This document shows positions 44,880 to 54,148 of a stretch of 64,000 nt of DNA, in pieces; positions within the stretch are counted from its first letter, which is position 1; each line of letters opens with the position of its first letter. Made by a program: the position numbers and the translations under genes. This DNA is from Aquincola tertiaricarbonis. GTDB taxonomy: Bacteria; Pseudomonadota; Gammaproteobacteria; Burkholderiales; Burkholderiaceae_C. The DNA is taken from NCBI RefSeq assembly GCF_000969605.1, contig NZ_JZUE01000011.1, positions 1-64,000 on the forward strand, in the 5' to 3' direction. The notes under the pieces are model-generated. The model ran no database searches. It worked only from the letters and a program-made list of their open reading frames with translations, and was not told the DNA's origin.

Positions 44880-46783
44880 CACACCGCCCAGCAGGCGCAG
44901 CCGAGCGCGCCCCAGAAGCCCTTGAGGTCCGCGATGGGCAGCCGGCTGCTCCAGGCGGTGGCGTGCGCGTGGCCGTGCAGCTTGCAGTCGTTGACGCAGG
45001 CGCAGGCCGCCGCGGCATGGCGCAGCACCGACCGCTGCAGGCCCGCCTGCAGCGGTGCGCCGTCCTGCTCGCCCCAGTGGCCATAGCCGCCGAAGCGCCG
45101 CACCGGCGACCAGTCGGGCATCGCCGGCGGCGGCGCGCTGTCGTCGTGGGCGGCGAACTCGCCCGCGCCGTACACCACCTTGCCGCCGACCACGGTCAGC
45201 AGCGCGCTGGTGTCGGCGATCTCCGATTCGGCGCAGGCAAAGAAGTCGCGGTCGGGCACCATCAGGTCGGCGAACTGGCCCACCTCGATGCGGCCCTTCT
45301 TGCCCACCTCGTTGCTGAACCAGGTCACGTGCTCGGTCCACATGCGCAGCGCGGTCTCGCGGTCCAGGCAGTTGCGCTGCGGATAGAGCTGCATCCCGCC
45401 CACCGTCCTGCCGGTGATGAGCCACGACAGCGACACCCACGGGTTGTACGAGGCCACGCGGGTGGCATCGGTGCCGGCGGACACCTTGGCGCCCATCTCC
45501 AGCATCCTTTTCACCGGCGGCGTGGCCTCGGCCGCACCGGGGCCGTAGCGCTCGACGAAGTACTCGCCCTGGTAGGCCATGCGGTGCTGCACCGCCACGC
45601 CGCCGCCCAGCGCGGCGATGCGGTCGATCGACCGTTCGGAAATGGTCTCGCAGTGGTCGAAGAACCAGTTCAGGCCCTGCAGCGGCACGTCCTGGTCCAC
45701 GCGCTCGAACACGTCCAGCGCGCGGCTGATGGTCTCGTCGTAGGTGGCATGCATGCGCCAGGGCCAGCGGTTCTGCGCCAGGATGCGCACCACCTCTTCC
45801 AGGTCGCCTTCCATCCCGGGCGCCATGTCGGGCCGCGGCTGGCGGAAGTCCTCGAAGTCGGCGGCCGAGAACACCAGCATCTCGCCCGCGCCGTTGTGGC
45901 GGAAGTAGTCGGTGCCCTGCTTGTAGCGCGAGGTGGCCGTCCAGTTCAGGAAGTCTTCCTTTTCCTGCTTCGGCTTCTGGGTGAACAGGTTGTAGGCCAG
46001 GCGGATGGTGAGCTGCCCGGCATCGGCCAGCTGCTGGATCACCTGATAGTCCTCGGGATAGTTCTGGAAGCCGCCGCCCGCGTCGATGGCGCCGGTGACG
46101 CCCAGGCGGTTCAGCTCGCGCATGAAGTGGCGCGTGGAGTTCAGCTGGTACGCCGGCGGCAGCTTCGGGCCCTTGGCCAGTGTGGCGTAGAGGATGGACG
46201 CATTGGGCTTGGCCAGCAGCAGCCCGGTGGGGTTGCCGGCGCCGTCGCGCATGATCTCGCCGCCGGGCGGGGCCGGCGTGTCGCGGTCGTAGCCCACGGC
46301 GCGCAGCGCGGCGCCGTTGAGCAGCGCGCGGTCGTACAGGTGCAGGATGAAGACGGGCGTGTCGGGCGCCACCGCATTCAGCTCGTCGAGGGTGGGCAGG
46401 CGCTTCTCCTCGAACTGGTGCTCGGTGAAGCCGCCCACCACCCGCACCCACTGCGGCGCCGGCGTGACGGCCACCTGCTGCCGCAGCATGCGCATCGCGT
46501 CGGCCAGGCTCTTCACGCCGTCCCAGCGCAGCTCCAGGTTGTAGTTGAGCCCGCCGCGGATGATGTGCAGGTGGTTGTCGATCAGCCCGGGCAGCACCCG
46601 CCTGCCGCGCAGGTCGATCACCCGGGTGTTCGGGCCGGCCAGGGCCATCACCTCGGCGTCGCTGCCCACGCGCACGAACAGGCCGTCCTGGATGGCGACG
46701 GCGCTGGCCGTGGGCTTGGCGCGGTCCAGCGTCGTGAAGAGGCCGCGGTGGAGGATGAGGTCGGGGTGCTTGCTGTCGGCCAT
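44879..46783 (-). CDS. amidohydrolase family 3 protein (YtcJ-like)
   Basis: The 634-residue protein has the metal-dependent hydrolase fold. LPGLIDNHLHIIRGG contains the first His-x-His pair, DHCETISERSIDRIA and a late SAGTDATRVASYNP supply further metal ligands. It probably hydrolyses an amide or cyclic amide. The last 45 residues hold an unusual Cys/His group, ACACVNDCKLHGHAHA, not part of the usual domain and possibly metal binding. It is followed by DoxX and MFS genes. Confidence 0.85.
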   Translation of the reverse strand: MADSKHPDLILHRGLFTTLDRAKPTASAVAIQDGLFVRVGSDAEVMALAGPNTRVIDLRGRRVLPGLIDNHLHIIRGGLNYNLELRWDGVKSLADAMRMLRQQVAVTPAPQWVRVVGGFTEHQFEEKRLPTLDELNAVAPDTPVFILHLYDRALLNGAALRAVGYDRDTPAPPGGEIMRDGAGNPTGLLLAKPNASILYATLAKGPKLPPAYQLNSTRHFMRELNRLGVTGAIDAGGGFQNYPEDYQVIQQLADAGQLTIRLAYNLFTQKPKQEKEDFLNWTATSRYKQGTDYFRHNGAGEMLVFSAADFEDFRQPRPDMAPGMEGDLEEVVRILAQNRWPWRMHATYDETISRALDVFERVDQDVPLQGLNWFFDHCETISERSIDRIAALGGGVAVQHRMAYQGEYFVERYGPGAAEATPPVKRMLEMGAKVSAGTDATRVASYNPWVSLSWLITGRTVGGMQLYPQRNCLDRETALRMWTEHVTWFSNEVGKKGRIEVGQFADLMVPDRDFFACAESEIADTSALLTVVGGKVVYGAGEFAAHDDSAPPPAMPDWSPVRRFGGYGHWGEQDGAPLQAGLQRSVLRHAAAACACVNDCKLHGHAHATAWSSRLPIADLKGFWGALGCACWAV

Positions 46784-46825
46784 CGCGGCGTCTCCTGGGT
46801 GCGGTGGTGGTCGGGGTCGTCGGGC

Positions 46826-47479
46826 TCAGCCTTCGTGTGCGCCGAACATCGTCTTGGCGTAGGTGATGCCGATGCCGTAGCCGCCGCCGAACTTCTTCGC
46901 AATGCCGGTGGTCATGTCGTAGGTGTCGGTGCGGGCCCAGTCGCGCTGCATCTCCAGCAGGTACTGCAGCGCGGTGATCGGCTGCGCACCGGCCTGGACC
47001 ATGCGGTCCATCGCACGGTTGTGCGCTTCGGTGGAGATGTCGCCGCAGGCATCGGCGATCACGTAGACCTCGAAGCCCTGGTCCAGCGCCGACAGCGCCG
47101 GGCCCACGATGCACACGCTGGTCCACAGGCCCGCCAGCACGATGCGCGACTTGCCGATCTCGTTGATGCGGGCGATGACGGCGGCGTCCTCCCAGGTGTT
47201 CATCGAGGTGCGGTCCAGCAGCGGCTGGCCGGGGAAGGGCGCGGTGACCTCCTCGAACATCGGGCCGGAGAAGCTCTTCTCGGCCACCGTGGTGAGGATG
47301 GTGGAGGCGCCGAAGCCCGCGGCGGCGCTGGCCACCAGGCCGGCGTTGGAGCGCAGCTGAACCGGGTCGATCGAATGCGTGGCGAAGGCCATCTGCGACT
47401 GGAAGTCGATCATCACCAGCGTGTGGTCGTGCGGGGTCAGCAGCTTGGCGCCGGGGGTGGGGGTGGCGGTGAGGCTCAT
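46826..47479 (-). CDS. isochorismatase family hydrolase (YcaC-like)
   Basis: The 217-residue protein has the cysteine hydrolase triad region: Asp25 in VMIDFQSQM and Cys123 in LWTSVCIVGPAL, with NTWED between. It is close to the YcaC-like group. Members hydrolyse amides or cyclic compounds; the substrate is unknown. AAGGAG lies eight bases before the ATG. It lies between the pirin and amidohydrolase genes on the same strand, with 42-71 base gaps, so all may belong to one transcription unit. Confidence 0.88.
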   Translation of the reverse strand: MSLTATPTPGAKLLTPHDHTLVMIDFQSQMAFATHSIDPVQLRSNAGLVASAAAGFGASTILTTVAEKSFSGPMFEEVTAPFPGQPLLDRTSMNTWEDAAVIARINEIGKSRIVLAGLWTSVCIVGPALSALDQGFEVYVIADACGDISTEAHNRAMDRMVQAGAQPITALQYLLEMQRDWARTDTYDMTTGIAKKFGGGYGIGITYAKTMFGAHEG

Positions 47480-47550
47480 CGGGGTACTCCTTGGGTCAGT
47501 GGTGGCGGGAACGGGAATGCAGGGACCGGGCCCGGCCGGGCCCGGCGGGA

Positions 47551-48252
47551 TCAGGGTGCGGAATCGACCAGCACCAGCTCGGCATCGGCCAGCGCGGTGA
47601 CGCGGATGGTGTCGACGTCGCTGATGGCCGCGCCGTCGCGGGCCTTCAGCGTCACGCCGTCCACCTCCACCTCGCCGCTGGCGGGCACCAGGTAGCCGCG
47701 GCGGTCCTTGCCCAGGCGGTACTCGGTGCTCTCGCCGGCCTTCAGCGTGGCGCCCAGCACCCGGGCGTTGGTGCGGATCGGCAGCGCGTCGGCGTCGCCC
47801 GGCAGGCCGCTGGCCAGCGCCACGAAGCTGCCCGAGCGCTCGCCCTTCGGGAAGGGCTTGGCGCCCCAGGACGGCGGCTCGCCCCGGCCGTCGGGCAGGA
47901 TCCAGATCTGGAAGATCTTGGTCACGCCCGGCTCCATGTTGTATTCGGCGTGGCGGATGCCGGTGCCGGCGCTCATCACCTGCACGTCGCCTGCCTCGGT
48001 GCGGCCCTTGTTGCCCAGGTTGTCCTGGTGCGTGATGGCGCCTTCGCGGACGTAGGTGATGATCTCCATGTTGGCGTGGGCATGCGGCGGGAAGCCGGTG
48101 CCCGGGGCGATGGTGTCGTCGTTCCACACCCGCAGCGCGCCCCAGCCCATGCGGGCGGGGTCGTGGTAGTCGGCGAACGAGAAATGGTGCTTGGCATCGA
48201 GCCAGCCATGGTTGGCGCCGCCGAGGGCATCGAAGGGTCTGCGGTCGATCAT
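47551..48252 (-). CDS. pirin family protein (quercetinase-like bicupin)
   Basis: The 233-residue protein has the pirin N-terminal cupin with metal ligands His57, His59, His101 and Glu103 (PPHAHANMEII and GIRHAEYN). It resembles YhhW, which has quercetin 2,3-dioxygenase activity in vitro; the biological role is open. It is the first gene of the minus-strand run and is divergent from a LysR gene, with 101 bases between them. Confidence 0.9.
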   Translation of the reverse strand: MIDRRPFDALGGANHGWLDAKHHFSFADYHDPARMGWGALRVWNDDTIAPGTGFPPHAHANMEIITYVREGAITHQDNLGNKGRTEAGDVQVMSAGTGIRHAEYNMEPGVTKIFQIWILPDGRGEPPSWGAKPFPKGERSGSFVALASGLPGDADALPIRTNARVLGATLKAGESTEYRLGKDRRGYLVPASGEVEVDGVTLKARDGAAISDVDTIRVTALADAELVLVDSAP

Positions 48253-48324
48253 GGTGTTTCTCCGGGCGGTTCGTGTTGCGATGGAGAGACTTTAGGAGTC
48301 GGTGATCAATAAGAGAATAGAAAA

Positions 48325-48338
48325 GATGGAAAACCATC
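48325..48338. promoter_or_regulatory. short dyad in the pirin/LysR promoter region
   Basis: GATGG-AAAA-CCATC is a perfect 5-4-5 inverted repeat in an unusually A-rich stretch between the divergent pirin and LysR genes. It lies 16 bases before the LysR ATG. It may be part of the regulator's binding site; arms are too short to be sure. Confidence 0.35.
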
Positions 48339-48353
48339 GATTCCGAAAGTTGC

Positions 48354-49313
48354 ATGAGCAAGCTGCCTGACCTGGAAGCCTGGGCCATCTTTGCCAAGGT
48401 GGCGGAGACGGGCTCCTTCGCCAAGGCGGCGGCCGACCTGGCGATCTCGCAGCCCACCGTCTCCAAGGCCATCACGCGGCTGGAGGCGCGGCTGAAGACC
48501 ACGCTGTTCCACCGCACCTCGCGGCGCATGTCGCTCACCGCCAGCGGCGAGGCGTCGCTCGATCGCGCCTCGCGCATCCTGGCCGAGGGCGAGGCGGTGG
48601 AGGCGGAGGTGACCGAGCAGTCCGAGCACCTGCGCGGCACCATCCGCATCGCCGCGCCGATGTCCTTCGGCATCAGCCACCTGGGGCCGGCGCTGCCGGC
48701 CTTCATGGCGCAGCACCCGGAGGTGATGCTGGACCTGCACTTCAGCGACGAGCTCATCGACGTGGTGGCGCAGGGCTTCGACGTGGCCCTGCGCATCTCG
48801 GCGCTGCCGGATTCCAGCCTGCTGGCGCGGCGGCTGTGCGCGGTGCGCATCCTGCTGGTGGGCGCGCCCGCCTACTTCGAGCAGCACGGAAGGCCCGGTC
48901 ATCCGCGCGAGCTGGCCACGCACCGCGCGCTGCGCTACGTGCACACGCGCCTGGGCGAGGCCTGGCGCTTCCGGCATGCCCGGCGCGGCGAGTTCTCGCA
49001 GGTGGTGCCCACGGCGCTGCGCGTCAACAACGCGGAGGCGCTGGCGCCCGCGCTGCGGGCCGGCCTGGGCCTGGCGCTGCAGCCGGAGTTCCTGGCCTGG
49101 GAAGACCTGCGCTCGGGCTTGCTGGAGGAGGCGATGCCGGAGTGGCAGGTGCCGCCCATCGCGCTGCACATCGTCACCCCGCCCGGCCGCGGCCGGCCGG
49201 CGCGGGTGCAGGTGCTGATCGACTACCTGGCCGCGCACTTCGCGCGGGCGCCCTGGGCGGTCGATCCCAGCCCGATGCCGGCTGCGGCCGCCGCCTCCGC
49301 CGCGCGGCGCTGA
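48354..49313 (+). CDS. LysR-type transcriptional regulator (CrgA/PecT-like group)
   Basis: The 319-residue protein has LEAWAIFAKVAETGSFAKAA and LAISQPTVSKAITRLEARL, the LysR winged helix, then an effector domain with FDVALRISALPDSSLLARRL as in the large AaeR/CrgA group. LysR members of this group are often found next to pirin or quinone-related genes and respond to quinones or aromatic signals. It is divergent from the pirin gene and probably regulates it. Confidence 0.93.
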   Translation: MSKLPDLEAWAIFAKVAETGSFAKAAADLAISQPTVSKAITRLEARLKTTLFHRTSRRMSLTASGEASLDRASRILAEGEAVEAEVTEQSEHLRGTIRIAAPMSFGISHLGPALPAFMAQHPEVMLDLHFSDELIDVVAQGFDVALRISALPDSSLLARRLCAVRILLVGAPAYFEQHGRPGHPRELATHRALRYVHTRLGEAWRFRHARRGEFSQVVPTALRVNNAEALAPALRAGLGLALQPEFLAWEDLRSGLLEEAMPEWQVPPIALHIVTPPGRGRPARVQVLIDYLAAHFARAPWAVDPSPMPAAAAASAARR

Positions 49314-49439
49314 AGCCGGGCCGGTCCGCGGGTGGCGGCAACCGGCCGCCTAGTGCATTTGCGCTATGGCGCCGCGCGGGCACGGCACCTAGCCTGTGCA
49401 GCAGCAGGGCCGCCCGGCCCCGGTGCCACGGAGGTTCCC

Positions 49440-51479
49440 TTGAGAAAGACATTGCTCGCCGGCCTGGTGCCGGTGGTGCTGCTGCCGGCTTGCGGCGGCA
49501 GCGACGATGCGCCGTCCAACGCCTACGCGCAGCGGCCGGCCTTCCTCGCCGCCGAGCCGCAGCGCATCGACTTCGACGGCCGCACCGCGGGCCTGGTCAC
49601 CGGCAATGCGGCCGACCTGCCGGCGCTGCTGGCCTATGCCGCCCCGGCCGGCGAGCCCACCGCAGCCACGCTGCGCACGCTGCAGATCCAGGCCTCGTAC
49701 GCCGGCCTCGACGACCTCAGCGCCGGCGGCGGCTTCGGCGTGTACTTCGGCGTACTGGACCCGCGGGCCAACCAGGGCAGCGAGTACATCGCGGTGTCCG
49801 ACGACGGCAGCGGCCGCCAGAACGTGACCATGGCGGTGCAGGTGCCCAGCCACTTCGATCCGGCCCGGCCGTGCATCGTCACCGCCACCTCGAGCGGCTC
49901 GCGCGGCATCTATGCCGAGGTGCCGACGGTGGGCGAATGGGCGCTCGGCAAGGGCTGCGCGGTGGCCTACACCGACAAGGGCACCGGCGTGGGCGTGCAC
50001 GACCTGGACCGCGACCGTGCCTACGCGACGGATGGCAGCCTGGTGGCCGCCGGCCAGCGCCAGGACCTGGTGTTCAACGCCAACCTGCTCGGCGACGACC
50101 TCGCCGCCTACCGCGCCGCTTTCCCGAACCGGTTTGCGGTCAAGCAGCTGCACTCGCGGCAGAACCCCGAGAAGGACTGGGGCGCCTACACGCTGCAGTC
50201 GATCAAGGTGGCGCTCTACGTGCTCAACCAGCGCTTCCCGCAGGCCGGCTTCACGCCGAAGAACACGCTGGTCATCGCCTCCAGCATCTCCAACGGCGGT
50301 GGCGCCGCGCTGCGTGCGGCCGAGCAGGACACCGAAGGCCTGATCGGCGGCGTGGCGGTGTCCGAGCCGCAGGTGAACCTGCCGGACGACGCCGGCCTGA
50401 CCGTCCGCCGCGGCGACGTGGTGGTGCCGGTGGCGGGCCGGCCGCTGTTCGACTACTTCACCTTCGCCAACCTCTACCAGCCCTGCGCCACGCAGGCGCC
50501 GGCCATCCGCGACGGCACCGCCTTCGTCGCCGCGCCGCTGGCGACGGCCCGCTGTGCGGCGCTGGCGCAGCATGGGCTGGTGGTCGGCGCCACGCTGGAT
50601 GCGCAGGCCACCGATGCGCTGGCGCGGCTGCGGGCTTACGGCTGGGAGCCGGAATCCGACCGGCTGCACGACAGCCACTACGGCTTCGAGTTCACCAACC
50701 TGGTGGCGATGTCCTATGCCAGCGCCTATGCGCGGGCCGCGGTCACGGAGCCGCTGTGCGGCTACAGCGTGGGCGGCGTGGGCGCCACCACGCCCGGCAC
50801 ACCGGCCGAAGCGGCCCTGAAGTCCTTCTGGGGCACCGGCTCGGGGCTGCCGGCCGGCCCGATCACCATCGTCAACGACCAGGCGGTGGGCGGCCCGGCC
50901 AAGGACACGGTGTCGGTCAGCGCCAGCACCGGCCGCGCCGACTACAACGTCGACGGCGCGCTGTGCCTGCGCCGGCTGATGACCGGCGCGGCCGTGGGCC
51001 GCACGCCGATCTCCGCGGCCGAGCAGGCGGTGGCGGCCCGCGTGCGCACCGGCCTGGCGGAGGTGCGGGTCACCGGCAACCTGCGCGGCAAGCCGGCCAT
51101 CATCGTGCAGGGCCGTGCCGACACGCTGCTGCCGGTGAACCATGCGGCACGCCCCTATGCGGCGCTGAACCGCCGCGCCGATGCGGCGTCCGACCTGCGC
51201 TACTACGAGGTGACCGATGCCAACCATTTCGATGCGCTGGTCACCTTCTATCCCCGCGTGATGGTGCCGCTGCTGGTGTATGGCCGGCGGTCGCTGGAGC
51301 TGATGCACAGCCGGCTCACCACCGGCGCTGCGCTGCCGCCCTCGCAGGTGGTGCGGGCGACGGCTCGCGCCTCGGCCGCCGCCACCCTGTCGGACGCCCA
51401 GCTGCCGCCCATCGCGGCCACGCCGGCGGCCGCCGACACCATCAGCGTGGGGCCGGGGACGATCGCGGTACCTGACTAG
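49440..51479 (+). CDS. D-(-)-3-hydroxybutyrate oligomer hydrolase, lipoprotein form
   Basis: The 679-residue protein begins at TTG 49440, six bases after GGAGG. The frame gives LRKTLLAGLVPVVLLPAC with lipobox Cys18, so it is a lipoprotein. The body matches 3HB-oligomer hydrolases, with the nucleophile Ser284 in ASSISNGGGAAL and a late Asp and His in VQGRADTLLPVNHA and VTDANHFDALV. These enzymes cut short oligomers of 3-hydroxybutyrate from poly-hydroxybutyrate breakdown into monomers. The external location suits use of extracellular polymer. It overlaps the convergent luxR-type gene by 38 bases. Confidence 0.85.
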   Translation: MRKTLLAGLVPVVLLPACGGSDDAPSNAYAQRPAFLAAEPQRIDFDGRTAGLVTGNAADLPALLAYAAPAGEPTAATLRTLQIQASYAGLDDLSAGGGFGVYFGVLDPRANQGSEYIAVSDDGSGRQNVTMAVQVPSHFDPARPCIVTATSSGSRGIYAEVPTVGEWALGKGCAVAYTDKGTGVGVHDLDRDRAYATDGSLVAAGQRQDLVFNANLLGDDLAAYRAAFPNRFAVKQLHSRQNPEKDWGAYTLQSIKVALYVLNQRFPQAGFTPKNTLVIASSISNGGGAALRAAEQDTEGLIGGVAVSEPQVNLPDDAGLTVRRGDVVVPVAGRPLFDYFTFANLYQPCATQAPAIRDGTAFVAAPLATARCAALAQHGLVVGATLDAQATDALARLRAYGWEPESDRLHDSHYGFEFTNLVAMSYASAYARAAVTEPLCGYSVGGVGATTPGTPAEAALKSFWGTGSGLPAGPITIVNDQAVGGPAKDTVSVSASTGRADYNVDGALCLRRLMTGAAVGRTPISAAEQAVAARVRTGLAEVRVTGNLRGKPAIIVQGRADTLLPVNHAARPYAALNRRADAASDLRYYEVTDANHFDALVTFYPRVMVPLLVYGRRSLELMHSRLTTGAALPPSQVVRATARASAAATLSDAQLPPIAATPAAADTISVGPGTIAVPD

Positions 51480-52446
51480 ACAAGCTGGCGTCCTCGCCCT
51501 GTGCGGCCAGGCAGCGCACCAGCGCCGTCTTGTCCTGGATGCCCAGCTTGCGATAGACCTGGGCGAGCTGCGCACGCACGGTATGCGGCGAGGTGTGCAG
51601 CGCCTTGGCCACTTCCTTGTGCGTGCGCCCGCTGGCGAACAGGCCCGCCACGGCCTGCTCCCGCGGCGACAGCGCTGCGCCGCTGCGGCGCGCCTGCGCC
51701 TCGCACAGCCATTGCACGCCGAGCCGTCGAGACGACAGCGTGATCGCCTGGCCGTGAAACGGCATGCCGCCCGCCATGGCCGCCTTGGCCACCGCAGGCA
51801 GGTGCAGGTGGCCGGCCTGCGGCCATTCGCGGGCCATCAGCTCGTGGAACAGCGGATCGGCGACGTGGTAGCTGCCGCCCGCATCCACCAGCGCCAGTGC
51901 GCGCACCGGTTCCGGCAGCGCGGGGCGCCGGTTCCAGCGCGCCCGCTGGAGGTCGAGCGCGCAGCTCACATGCGCCCAGGCGGCGCCGATGCGGGCCATG
52001 GCCTGCCGGTCGAAACCCTCGCGCGTGCCGCGGTACAGCACGATCCACCGCATCGGCGCGTCGCCTTGCGGTGCATCGCCGCACAGCAGCAGGTGGCGCA
52101 GGTCATGGCGCCGCGCAAAGCGCGCCATCACGCCGTGCTGCGGGCCGGCGTAGGTCGTGCCCGCATCCACGGCGATGGGACGACCCGGGCGGCCCAGGAA
52201 GGCGGCCGTCACCGGGTCTTCGTGGGAGACGGCCGCGTACTCCTGCAGGATGGCCTCGTCGCGCCCGTGCACCGTGGCGGTGGCGATGCGCAGCGTGTCG
52301 TCCGCCGGCATGCCGGTGCCCAGCACCGCGCCGTCGAAGCCGATCCAGCGGCGCAGGTGCCCGATCAGCTCTGCCGGAAAGTCCTGGGCGGCGGTGGTGG
52401 CGGCCAGGCGGTGCAGATCCGCCAGCTCGCCAGCAAAGGAGCGCAT
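51442..52446 (-). CDS. LuxR-type helix-turn-helix regulator with unknown sensor domain
   Basis: The 334-residue protein ends in a LuxR helix-turn-helix (LSPREQAVAGLFASGRTHKE, VAKALHTSPHTVRAQLAQVY). The first 230 residues form a GAF-like or unclassified sensor with no receiver motif. ATG 52446 was chosen; a GTG two codons upstream is possible. It is convergent with the hydrolase gene. It may regulate the hydrolase or the antiporter upstream; nothing visible decides. Confidence 0.8.
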   Translation of the reverse strand: MRSFAGELADLHRLAATTAAQDFPAELIGHLRRWIGFDGAVLGTGMPADDTLRIATATVHGRDEAILQEYAAVSHEDPVTAAFLGRPGRPIAVDAGTTYAGPQHGVMARFARRHDLRHLLLCGDAPQGDAPMRWIVLYRGTREGFDRQAMARIGAAWAHVSCALDLQRARWNRRPALPEPVRALALVDAGGSYHVADPLFHELMAREWPQAGHLHLPAVAKAAMAGGMPFHGQAITLSSRRLGVQWLCEAQARRSGAALSPREQAVAGLFASGRTHKEVAKALHTSPHTVRAQLAQVYRKLGIQDKTALVRCLAAQGEDASLSSQVPRSSPAPR

Positions 52447-52526
52447 GGTCACGACCGGTGTTGTCACCCCGGCGATTGAAGGCGGCCCGGCGGCCGCAGG
52501 CAAGAGGGCTTGCCAGGGAGCGATTG

Positions 52527-54098
52527 CTAGCCGGTGGCGTCGGCATTGGCCGCCCGCAGCGGATCCGATACCTCCATCCAGTCCAGGTCGTTCTCCAGCG
52601 CGTGGAAGGCGTCGTCGCCGATGTCGCCGAACTTGCGCATGGCCAGCAACGTCTGGCGGGCGGCGGCCACGGCGGCGAAGTAGTGGCGGTCATAGTCGAC
52701 GCCGAAGGCGGTGAACGGGCTGCTGCCGTCATGCAGCGGCCGGCCGAGCTGCATCTTCAGGTTCTTGCGCACCAGCTCGATGGCCGGCGACGGGGCCGCG
52801 GGCAGCGTGGCGAAGGCCGCCTGCAGCATGCGCTCGCGGCCGCGGGCTTCCTCGACGGCCACCGGGTCGGTGTCGCGCAGCTTCAGTGCGCGCAGCAGCG
52901 GCTTGAGCGTGAAGCCCTGGATCATCAGGGTGCCGAAGACAACCAGGAACGCGGTCAGCACGATGAGGTCGCGCGACGGAAAGTCGGCTGGCAGCGCCAG
53001 CGCCGCCGCCAGCGTGACCACGCCGCGCATGCCGGCCCAGGAGATGACGAGCCCGCTGCCCACCGTCGGGCGCAGCATCGGCCGCGGCGGGCTGAAGCCC
53101 CGGCGCCGGTTGTGCCAGCGCACCGCCGCATTGAAGGTCATGTGCCAGGCGATGCGCACGCCGATCACCGTCGCCAGCACCGCGGCGGCCACCGTGAGGT
53201 ACTGCTGCAGCGGGGCGCGGGCCATGTCCATCCAGATCGGCCGCATCTGCAGGCCGATGAAGATGAAGGCGAAGATGTTGAGCGCGAACACCACCGTGGC
53301 CCAGACCGCATTGGTCGGGATGCGGATGCGCGCGGGAATAGTGGCCGGCGCGAGCTGCGCCATCGTCATCGCGAAGCACACGGTGGTGAGCACGCCCGAC
53401 AGGCCCGCATGCTCGGCCAGCTGCCACACGCCCACGGTCCAGACGAACTGCAGGATGATGGCCGTGGGGATGTGCCGCACCCGCACCAGCACCTGCTGGG
53501 CCAGCCAGCCCAGTGCCGGCCCGGCGATCAGGCTGCCCACCACCGCCAGCAGGAAGGTAGGCGCCACCGCCTGGATCGAGAAGCCGCCGGCGGCCACCGC
53601 GCCGACGGCCAGCCGGTAGATCAGCAGCGCACTGGCATCGTTGAGCAGGCTCTCGCCTTCCAGGATGGCCAGGATGCGGTGCGGCGGCCGCAGCGGTCTG
53701 AGCACCGCGGTGGCCGCCACGGCGTCGGGTGGCGCCACGATGGCCCCCAGCGCGACGGCGGCCGCCCAGGGCAGCGTGGGCATCAGCGTGTGCGCCACCA
53801 CCGCCACCGCCGCCGTGGTCAGCACCACCGCCACCAGCACCAGGCCCACCAGCGGCGCCCAGTTGTCGCGCAGGTCGCGCAGCGAGGCGTCGTAGCCGGC
53901 GTCCACCAGGATGGGCGCGACGAACAGCGCCAGCACCAGCTCGGGCGGCAGGTGCAGGCTGGGCGCACCGGGCACGAAGGCCAGCAGCGCGCCGCCGATG
54001 GCCAGGAACACCGGGTACGGCGCCCCGGCGCGCCGCGCGGCCGCTGCCAGCACCACCGCTGCGAGGAAGAGGACCAGGATCTGCTCGATCTCGTGCAT
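52527..54098 (-). CDS. Na+(K+)/H+ antiporter, CPA1 (NhaP-like) family
   Basis: The 523-residue protein has 12 or so membrane helices and CPA1 signatures: GAIVAPPDAVAATAVLRPL with the conserved Asp pair region, LEGESLLNDASALLIYRLAV with the Asn-Asp ion site, and WAGMRGVVTLAAALALP. It exchanges protons for sodium or potassium at the inner membrane. A C-terminal cytosolic tail of about 100 residues is present. GAP-coupled upstream gene is a GAF protein 50 bases away. Confidence 0.92.
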   Translation of the reverse strand: MHEIEQILVLFLAAVVLAAAARRAGAPYPVFLAIGGALLAFVPGAPSLHLPPELVLALFVAPILVDAGYDASLRDLRDNWAPLVGLVLVAVVLTTAAVAVVAHTLMPTLPWAAAVALGAIVAPPDAVAATAVLRPLRPPHRILAILEGESLLNDASALLIYRLAVGAVAAGGFSIQAVAPTFLLAVVGSLIAGPALGWLAQQVLVRVRHIPTAIILQFVWTVGVWQLAEHAGLSGVLTTVCFAMTMAQLAPATIPARIRIPTNAVWATVVFALNIFAFIFIGLQMRPIWMDMARAPLQQYLTVAAAVLATVIGVRIAWHMTFNAAVRWHNRRRGFSPPRPMLRPTVGSGLVISWAGMRGVVTLAAALALPADFPSRDLIVLTAFLVVFGTLMIQGFTLKPLLRALKLRDTDPVAVEEARGRERMLQAAFATLPAAPSPAIELVRKNLKMQLGRPLHDGSSPFTAFGVDYDRHYFAAVAAARQTLLAMRKFGDIGDDAFHALENDLDWMEVSDPLRAANADATG

Positions 54099-54148
54099 CG
54101 AGCCAGTATCGGTGCGTTGTCGGCACTCAGGGCGCTGCTGCGGCGGCC

